DNA of 5,310 nucleotides from JAJXWB01 sp039808645 (lineage in GTDB: Bacteria > Pseudomonadota > Alphaproteobacteria > Rhizobiales > Beijerinckiaceae). Below, piece after piece: positions 1-5,310 of the stretch (position 1 is its first letter; each line of letters opens with the position of its first letter). The notes beneath the pieces were generated by a model, which saw only the letters and a list, made by a program, of their open reading frames with translations, did no database searches and was not told the DNA's origin. Position numbers and translations under genes: made by a program. Location: the NCBI GenBank assembly GCA_039808645.1, contig JBDHTL010000199.1, positions 1 through 5,310 of the forward strand, in the 5' to 3' direction.

Positions 1-1734
1 CCTCAGACCTTCGAGGCGCAGCGAGGCGCCTTCGACCGGCGCCGCGCCCGACAGGGAGGTGACGACGAAGCGGACGTTCTTCAGTTCTTCCACGGCCGCG
101 AGCGAGAGATCGGTCGCCTGCGCGCGCAGCCAGCGGCGTTTCGTTCCGTCCGTCGGGCGCAGGCCGACGAGATAGGCGCCGGGCTGGTCCGCGCCGGCGA
201 CCTTCGCAAATTGCGCCTTCATGTCGAGGCCGAACTTGGCGTCGACGCCGCCGCGCCGGATCGGCAGTTCGACGAGTGTCGAGACCGCCGGCGAACCCAG
301 CGCCTTGATGCGTTCGGCGATGGCGTCGGGCTCCGCATTGGCGGCGTCCTTCCAGGCGCGCGGCTCCTTGCCGGGCAGCGGCGGCGGCGCGGCGTCCTCG
401 GTCTCCACGCCGTCGCCGGGGAAGGGCCAGAAGTCGCGCGACAGCGGATCGATCGCGTGCACGCGCACGTCGGCGCGGTCGTAGCCGCGCCCGCGCAACG
501 GCAGGAATTGCGGCCCGAGCCGCTCGACAATGCCCGATCCCGCGTCCCAGGCGATCGACGGCTTGTCCGATGCGAAGGAGAACTTCTGCGCAAAGGCGTC
601 GGCGAGCGGGCGTTTGCGCTCGTCCGACAGCGCGCCTTCCGCCACGGCGATCTCGTAGACGCGGTCGGAGAGGAAGCGCGCGGTCAAGCGCAGGCGCGAC
701 CCCTCCGGCTCGACGGCTAGATCGTCCACCGCCGGCGTGATGCGCAGGGCTTCGCGGGCGCGGAGAATGTCGAGTTTCTCGGGCGTCGCGGAGAAGCTCA
801 GCGTGAGCCGGCGTTTCGGCGCAGCCTGGTATGACGGCCTTTCATCCTCCGCGCCGGCGTCGCTGTCGGCGCCGAGCGATGCGCATTGCAGCACGTCATC
901 GCGCTTCTGGCCGCTCCAGCCGCGGCCGCAATCGGCGTCGCTGACGGCGAACGGCGCGGCGGTGCGGGCGCGCAATTCGAAGATCGGATCGTCGAGGCCG
1001 GGCTCGTCGGACAGTCTGAGCCGCAGCACGGCGACGCGGCCGTCGGGAATGGACGAGCGGAAGCGCAGGACATAGGTCTGCTTGTCGTCGCGCTTGGCGC
1101 GTTCGAGCGGGCGGATGTCGAAATCGCGTGCGCCGAGCGCCTGCGCGCCTTCCGGCGAGACGCCGGGCGCCTTGCGCAATTCGATCGTGACGAGGCGCGC
1201 GAGCGCGGCCATGTCGACCGGCTCGGCGAAAGTGAGCGCGATCCGGTCGAGATCGGTCACCGGATCGGCGCCCTCGGGGGGCGATGTCGATTCCGGCGCC
1301 GGCAGCAGCGCCACGAGCCTGGCGCGCGATTCCCTCGTCTTCACCTCCACGCGTTGCAGCGCCTTCCAGGGATCGGCGGGGCGGAACTGCAGGGCGCGCG
1401 CGCCGATCCAGCGCCATTCGCCCGCCGCCTTCGGATTCATCGTAACCAATCGCTCGGGCCTGTCTTCCGGTCCGCCGGCCGCAGGGCCCGCGTCGGTGTC
1501 GAAGAAGACGGTGATCGGATCCCACGCGCGCAGGAAGCGATCGGGCACGACGCGCGCGCCGTCCGCGCGCGCCAGCCTGTCGGTCGGCAATTCGGACGCG
1601 GAGGACGCGGGCGCGGCAATGGGCGCCTGCGGTCTCGCGGGCGCGGGTGTCCTGTCGGCCTGCGCGAAAGCGTTCTGCGAAAGCGCCGCCACACCCGCCG
1701 TTGCGAAGAGGAGCGCGAGGAAAGAGCGTTTCAT
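1..1734 (-). CDS. Alpha-2-macroglobulin family protein, N-terminal 578 residues (3' partial)
   Basis: An uninterrupted frame runs from ATG at 1734 to the left edge. Bacterial A2Ms are large periplasmic protease traps thought to protect the envelope; the family is usually around 1500-1900 residues, so roughly the first third is visible. Residues 1-24 are a Sec signal peptide. Residues 60-135 form an Ig-like domain with the family-style strand GEWRWIGARALQFRPADPW (106-124). A second Ig-like domain starts near 160 (DLDRIALTFAEPVDMAALAR) and a third spans 308-390 (RRLTLSFSATPEKLDILRA). Residues 402-432 (PQFLPLRGRGYDRADVRVHA) look like a macroglobulin domain. Residues 485-578 match the MG2 pattern: QPGAYLVGLRP, then WLRAQATDLSLAA, then VRFVVTSLSGAAPVEGASL. 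The only visible cysteines are C269 and C284. There is no lipobox, unlike E. coli YfhM. The thioester Cys-x-Glu-Gln, bait region and receptor-like domains would be past the edge, so whether this is a thioester or non-thioester (YfaS-like) type cannot be told. No other ATG gives a signal peptide. Confidence 0.88.
   Translation of the reverse strand, partial: MKRSFLALLFATAGVAALSQNAFAQADRTPAPARPQAPIAAPASSASELPTDRLARADGARVVPDRFLRAWDPITVFFDTDAGPAAGGPEDRPERLVTMNPKAAGEWRWIGARALQFRPADPWKALQRVEVKTRESRARLVALLPAPESTSPPEGADPVTDLDRIALTFAEPVDMAALARLVTIELRKAPGVSPEGAQALGARDFDIRPLERAKRDDKQTYVLRFRSSIPDGRVAVLRLRLSDEPGLDDPIFELRARTAAPFAVSDADCGRGWSGQKRDDVLQCASLGADSDAGAEDERPSYQAAPKRRLTLSFSATPEKLDILRAREALRITPAVDDLAVEPEGSRLRLTARFLSDRVYEIAVAEGALSDERKRPLADAFAQKFSFASDKPSIAWDAGSGIVERLGPQFLPLRGRGYDRADVRVHAIDPLSRDFWPFPGDGVETEDAAPPPLPGKEPRAWKDAANAEPDAIAERIKALGSPAVSTLVELPIRRGGVDAKFGLDMKAQFAKVAGADQPGAYLVGLRPTDGTKRRWLRAQATDLSLAAVEELKNVRFVVTSLSGAAPVEGASLRLEGLR
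1663..1734 (-). other. Sec/SPase I signal peptide of the alpha-2-macroglobulin protein
   Basis: The first 24 codons show a basic n-region (MKR), a hydrophobic core (SFLALLFATAGVAAL) and a c-region ending in AFA before QA, a classic -3/-1 Ala-x-Ala signal peptidase I site. No cysteine follows, so the mature protein should be a soluble periplasmic or secreted protein and not a lipoprotein. An Ala/Pro-rich linker (residues 29-47) follows the cleavage site. It also fixes ATG 1734 as the start. Confidence 0.85.
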
Positions 1735-1747
1735 GTGTCTCGTCTCA
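1735..1747 (-). promoter_or_regulatory. 10-base intergenic gap with weak ribosome binding site; likely translational coupling
   Basis: Read on the minus strand, the stop of the upstream gene and the next start are TGA-GACGAGACAC-ATG. The only Shine-Dalgarno-like bases are a poor GAG/GAGA core a few bases before the ATG, partly shared with the stop codon. There is no room for a promoter or terminator, so the two genes are almost certainly on one transcript. The weak site suggests that ribosomes finishing the upstream gene restart on the A2M gene. Confidence 0.6.
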
Positions 1748-4700
1748 GCGGGGCTGGGCGTTGGGCGATGTGCTGGTCTTGGCGTTCGACCTGAGGCCGG
1801 CGGCCGCGAGATATTTCTCGACCTCCTCCGGCGGCGGACCGGCCGGCGGCGGCTCGAGGCCGACGAGCGCGGGCCGCACGGTCGCGGCAGGCGCGTCGGC
1901 CGGCATGCGCGCTTCGAGGACGTAGCGGCCGGGTGGCAGCTTGCGGATCTGAGAGACGCCGGCGCCGATCAGCTTGCCGCTCTCGTCCATCAGGCGCGCT
2001 TCGGCGCGATCGGGGTCGGCGCGCAGGCCGACGCCGATCTCCGCCGCCTTCTTCACCTCGAAACCGAAGAGCGCGCTCGCGCCGGGCGCAAGCGCCACGG
2101 CGTCGCCGAGGCCTTCCTTCGCCGGAAGCACGGGCGACGACGTCAGGTCGAGCGCGCCCGCGAGCGCGCCGTCGTGCGGCGAATAGACGGTCAGCGTCGC
2201 TTCGCCCGCCGCGACATAGCGACGGAAATCCGCGCCGGACGCGTAGAGCTTCAATTCGCGATTGCCGTTCTGCTCGAGCGCGACGACGACCGGCGCGCTG
2301 GTCGTCGCGCCGATCAATTGCGGCCTGTCCTGCTTGAGCGTGAACGCCATCGCCGCGCCTTCGAGCTTCACCGACGCCGGAGTCGTAATCGCGTGTGCGG
2401 AAACCTTCGGCCAGGCAGATGCGCCGGCGCGTTCGAGCCATGCGGCGACGAGGCCCGGCTGGTAAGCGAGCGCGACCTCGCCGGGGCCGTCGAGCGTAAC
2501 AATCGAACCGCGCAGCACGCGGCCGGATTTCGACACGAATGTCGCGTCTGCGCCTTCGACGCGCAGCATGTCGCCCTTCTGCGCGTCCACGTGCAGCGCC
2601 GTCGAACCGGCCGCGCCGAAAAAGCGTTTGGCGATGCGGTCGGGCGCGATCGCCTCGACCTTCGTCGGCGTCGCGGCGAGGCGCACGGGTTGCGGCCCGG
2701 TCGTGAGATTGACGAGCCAGACTTCCGCCACGCCCGATCCGACCGAACGCGACAGCGCGGCGTTGGGCGCGTACAGCGCCAGCGCGTCGCTTTCGCCGGG
2801 CGCGGCGAAGGCCGCGGTTCCGGCCGCCAGATCTATGTCGAGCCTCTTGTCGCCGGCGGCGAGCGTCACGGGCTGCGCGCTCAGCGGCGGCAGCAGGATC
2901 GCCGTCTCGCCGGTCGAGGCGCGCTTTGCCGCGATCGTCGCGTCGATCGATTCGAGATCGATGCGCAGGGGTTCGTCGGCCCCGGCGTTCCACACGCGCA
3001 GCGGCTTCGCCCCGGCAAGGGCCGCGACGACATTGTCGCCGACCGCCATGCCGCGCCCGGCGTCGAGGCCGGGCTGGCCGAAGGCGGACGCGGCCCGCCA
3101 CACGCGCGCCTTGCCGTTCGCCGGCTGCGGCGCCGGAACGAGCGCGCTCTCGCGGGCATCGAGCGCCAGCGCGATCCTGTCGCCGCTCCATGCGAGCGCC
3201 GGCGCCTCGACCCGCTCGAGCCCCGCGTCGCGCGCGACGAGCCACAGGCGTTCGGATTGCGGCGCGAGCGCGCCGGCGTCGGCGCGCGTCAGCGCATGGC
3301 CGTCGTGCGACCCGGCATAGAGCCTGTCGCTCGCGGTCCTGAGATCGACGATGGCGGCGGAAGGGGCGCGCGCGAGGCCGATGCGCAACTTCTGGCCGAC
3401 CGCAGCGAGTTCGAGCGGTTCGAGCGCAACGGAGGCCGCATCCTGCGGATTGCGGACGACGGCGCGCGCGACAATGTCGACCGGCGCCTCGGCGGCGTCG
3501 ATCGACCAGACGGAGGCGCGCCATTGCGCCTTGTCGGCGCCGACAGGCCAGGCGACGAGCGGCGTCTGGCCGCGGTCGAAACCGACGACGCGCCAGCCGC
3601 CGTCGGCCTCGCGGCGTTCGATCGACAGCACGAGTTCGGAGGCCGCGCGCGCCGCGACCAGCGCGAGCGCGCCGGCGGGCGCCTCGGGCAGCGCGAAACG
3701 CGCGACATCGCGGCCGGCGACATGGGCGGCGCCCTCCGGCTTCAGCGCTGGCGCGTCCTTCTCGGCCGGCAGCGCGAGCCGCACTTCGACGCTGTCGTCG
3801 CTCCTTTCGACGCGGGCGGCGTCGTCCGAGGGCGTCTCTTCCGCGCCCGCCTCCGCCTTCATGGCGGCGAGCGACAGCGCATAGCGGCCCGCGGGCAGAC
3901 GCCGCGACAGCGCGATGTTCCAGTCGTTCTGGCGACCGGCGAGGCGCTCGACGACGGCGCCGTTGGCGTCGCGCAGCACGCCCGTCAGGTCCTTGCGGCC
4001 AAAGGAGGTGAGATTGACGACGCCGTCCTGCGCGATGGCGAAGTCGAGCTTCGCCGGCAGATCGACGAAGCGGGGCTCGTCCGGCTGCAATTCGTCCGAT
4101 TTCAGAGTGATCGCATAGTCGAGGCGATCGTCGCGGCCGATGGCGCGCGCTTCGACGCGATAGGCGCCCGCGCCGAGCTTTCCGGCGAAGGGCCGGTCCT
4201 TCGTGACTTTTCCTATCTTTTCTTGGCCAACGTTTTCCTTCTCGCCGCGAAGGATCTCGCCGATCATGCCCTCGGAGATCGCCAGATCGATCTTCGCCTC
4301 GCCCGCCAGCGCGAAGGTCCAGACGTCGGGCGCGCGCGGCGCGTCCTTCGTCGCGGGCTCACGCCATTGCAGCTTGTGCTCGCCGTCGAAGGCGAGCTTG
4401 TGCGGCCCGTGGCCTTCGCGCGTCGCTTCCGGCATGATCGCCGCGAGGCGCGCGACCATGCGCGCGTCGACGCCGACCGGCGGCGTCACCAGACGATACT
4501 TGCCCGGCGCGAGCCTGATATCAAGGCTCTTCAACGGACCGGGCGCCGTCAGCGGCCAGCCGTCGGAATCTTCGAGCCGGGCGGAGAGAACGCGGCCGAG
4601 CGCGTAGAGATCGAGGCGATAGTCGCCCACCTCGCCAATCTCGATCGGCGTGATCGCGCCGCGCCCGTCGGACAGGGTCGCGCGCGCCGAGCCGCCGACG

Positions 4701-5310
4701 CCGAGCGCGCCGGTCGTGATCATCTCGGCGGGCGTCGCGACGAGACCGAGACGTCCGCTCGATTCCTTCGCCGCGACCGCGACCCTGTAGGAGCCCGCGC
4801 GCAGATAGGTCTGCACGAGGCCGTTGTGGCCCGCGCCATTGTCCTCGCCCGCGCCGATGCGCGGCAGGAAATTCGTGCCGATGGCGAGACCCGTCTTGAG
4901 GCGGCCGAGCGTCTCGACGCGGTAGAGGCCGCCCTCCTTCGCCTCGATGCGGAATTCTCGGCGCTGGCCTTCGGAGAGATCGAAATGCAGCGGCTCGCCG
5001 GCCGCCACCGTCTGCAGCGGCTGGCGCGGACGCTGGGGTTGAGCGGGCGGCGTCGGCGCGATCCAGGCGACCGACAGCGCGCGCGGCGCGCCGGCCGCGG
5101 GAATGCGCAGGATGAAGACGCGCGCGTCCTTCCCGGTCTTTTCGTCGGAGACGGCGAAGGCGACATCGGCGCCCCTCTGGTCGCGCACGCGAATGGCTCC
5201 GCCGAGCGGCGCGCGCGCCTGCATCACGATATCGGCCGAAGGCGCCGGCGTCGCGGGTTGGACGAGCGGCGGCTGCGGCGCCGCCTGCGCGGGCTGCGGG
5301 CGCGACTGCG
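1745..5310 (-). CDS. Large exported-type protein of PPC-like beta-sandwich repeats, unknown function (5' partial)
   Basis: The frame stays open from the right edge to a TGA at 1747-1745, giving at least 1187 residues; the true start lies outside the window. A GTG-ATG pair at 5227-5222 could be mistaken for a start, but 27 in-frame codons precede it and encode a Pro/Gln/Ala-rich stretch (QSRPQPAQAAPQPPLVQPAT) that looks like a linker following a signal peptide or earlier domain. Counting from that GTG as residue 1, beta-sandwich modules lie at about 75-163, 174-250, 299-375, 384-456 and 1040-1107, each ending in an L-x-(A/P)-G-x-Y strand. The first also has an acidic Asn/Gly loop (GAGEDNGAGHNG, 126-137) typical of PPC domains. 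Residues 500-1030 are beta-rich and unassigned. The C-terminus is a Pro-rich tail (EPPPAGPPPEEVEKY). I see no cysteine, no membrane helix and no catalytic motif. The gene ends 10 bases before an alpha-2-macroglobulin gene, so a periplasmic or surface role is likely. The coding call is firm; the function is unknown. Confidence 0.9.
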   Translation of the reverse strand, partial: QSRPQPAQAAPQPPLVQPATPAPSADIVMQARAPLGGAIRVRDQRGADVAFAVSDEKTGKDARVFILRIPAAGAPRALSVAWIAPTPPAQPQRPRQPLQTVAAGEPLHFDLSEGQRREFRIEAKEGGLYRVETLGRLKTGLAIGTNFLPRIGAGEDNGAGHNGLVQTYLRAGSYRVAVAAKESSGRLGLVATPAEMITTGALGVGGSARATLSDGRGAITPIEIGEVGDYRLDLYALGRVLSARLEDSDGWPLTAPGPLKSLDIRLAPGKYRLVTPPVGVDARMVARLAAIMPEATREGHGPHKLAFDGEHKLQWREPATKDAPRAPDVWTFALAGEAKIDLAISEGMIGEILRGEKENVGQEKIGKVTKDRPFAGKLGAGAYRVEARAIGRDDRLDYAITLKSDELQPDEPRFVDLPAKLDFAIAQDGVVNLTSFGRKDLTGVLRDANGAVVERLAGRQNDWNIALSRRLPAGRYALSLAAMKAEAGAEETPSDDAARVERSDDSVEVRLALPAEKDAPALKPEGAAHVAGRDVARFALPEAPAGALALVAARAASELVLSIERREADGGWRVVGFDRGQTPLVAWPVGADKAQWRASVWSIDAAEAPVDIVARAVVRNPQDAASVALEPLELAAVGQKLRIGLARAPSAAIVDLRTASDRLYAGSHDGHALTRADAGALAPQSERLWLVARDAGLERVEAPALAWSGDRIALALDARESALVPAPQPANGKARVWRAASAFGQPGLDAGRGMAVGDNVVAALAGAKPLRVWNAGADEPLRIDLESIDATIAAKRASTGETAILLPPLSAQPVTLAAGDKRLDIDLAAGTAAFAAPGESDALALYAPNAALSRSVGSGVAEVWLVNLTTGPQPVRLAATPTKVEAIAPDRIAKRFFGAAGSTALHVDAQKGDMLRVEGADATFVSKSGRVLRGSIVTLDGPGEVALAYQPGLVAAWLERAGASAWPKVSAHAITTPASVKLEGAAMAFTLKQDRPQLIGATTSAPVVVALEQNGNRELKLYASGADFRRYVAAGEATLTVYSPHDGALAGALDLTSSPVLPAKEGLGDAVALAPGASALFGFEVKKAAEIGVGLRADPDRAEARLMDESGKLIGAGVSQIRKLPPGRYVLEARMPADAPAATVRPALVGLEPPPAGPPPEEVEKYLAAAGLRSNAKTSTSPNAQPR
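1907..2110 (-). other. C-terminal copy of the PPC-like repeat module
   Basis: Residues 1040-1107 (from GTG 5227) repeat the layout of the N-terminal modules: FGFEVKKAAEIGVGLRADPD, then ARLMDESGKLIGAG, then KLPPGRYVLEARM. The likeness to the fourth module (TGVLRDANGAVVERLAG then RRLPAGRYALSLAAM) is clear by eye. This module lies some 580 residues away from the N-terminal block, so the protein is bracketed by the same fold at both ends. Confidence 0.6.
3860..5005 (-). other. N-terminal block of four PPC-like beta-sandwich repeat modules
   Basis: Counting from GTG 5227, four diverged modules of about 75-90 residues lie at 75-163, 174-250, 299-375 and 384-456. Their closing strands are YLRAGSYRVAV, LAPGKYRLVTP, LGAGAYRVEAR and LPAGRYALSLA. 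Inside each, a strand describing a polar ligand-like segment recurs (YRLDLYALGRVLSARLEDSD; KIDLAISEGMIGEIL; VNLTSFGRKDLTGVLRDANG). The first module has the best PPC likeness, with GLYRVET before the acidic loop. An acidic linker (EAGAEETPSDDAARVERSDD, 459-478) separates this block from the middle of the protein. PPC-type domains in other proteins are often binding or secretion accessories; the ligand here is unknown. Confidence 0.6.

Noticed and set aside
886..1794. Open frame of 302 codons on the plus strand
   Set aside because: It lies antisense to the signal peptide and Ig-like domains of the A2M gene, spans the gene junction, and has a Gly/Arg/Ala-rich low-information translation.
2678..2734. 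A2M-like strand (EVWLVNLTTGPQPVRLAATP) in the repeat protein, hinting that it is itself a macroglobulin
   Set aside because: The likeness is limited to one short beta-strand pattern. The protein has no cysteine at all, so no thioester, and no bait-like region was recognised.
2568..3320. Open frame of 250 codons on the plus strand
   Set aside because: Antisense to the repeat protein, Ser/Ala-rich, no recognisable motif; expected in DNA of this composition.
1731..3524. Long open frame of 597 codons on the minus strand, overlapping the large repeat protein
   Set aside because: It is out of frame with the repeat protein, is extremely Arg/Ala-rich without any fold-like pattern, and lies wholly within a frame with clear repeats. 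It is a by-product of the high GC content.
5222..5227. GTG-ATG pair as the start of the large protein
   Set aside because: The frame stays open to the window edge and the preceding codons read as a plausible Pro/Gln-rich linker. A start here would leave the protein with no signal peptide, although the fold looks exported.

Overview
This is a very GC-rich window (well above 65% G+C by eye) that is coding almost end to end on the minus strand. It holds two large genes, both cut by the window edges. Transcription runs from high to low coordinates. The first gene (5310 to 1745) enters from beyond the right edge with its start missing. After a 10-base gap the second gene (1734 to 1) begins and leaves through the left edge with its C-terminal part missing. 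I found no RNA gene, mobile element, CRISPR array or credible terminator. The only intergenic DNA is the 10-base gap.

The downstream gene is the N-terminal 578 residues of a bacterial alpha-2-macroglobulin (A2M) family protein (the COG2373 'large extracellular alpha-helical protein' type). It has a clean Sec signal peptide, a run of Ig-like/macroglobulin domains, and the start of an MG2-type domain. The bait region and any thioester motif would lie beyond the window.

The upstream gene encodes at least 1187 residues of a cysteine-free protein made of beta-sandwich repeats, which I cannot name. At least five of its modules end in the same L-x-(A/P)-G-x-Y strand. The first resembles the bacterial pre-peptidase C-terminal (PPC) domain, including its acidic Asn/Gly-rich loop. 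Pro/Gln-rich linkers near the visible N-terminus and a Pro-rich tail fit an exported protein, but its signal peptide, if any, is out of view.

The two genes look co-transcribed and probably translationally coupled, so a working idea is an envelope-protection pair: a protease-trapping macroglobulin with a large multidomain periplasmic or surface partner. Composition, codon choice and protein style suggest an alphaproteobacterium, perhaps Hyphomicrobiales (Rhizobiales). That placement is an inference and rests on no marker gene.
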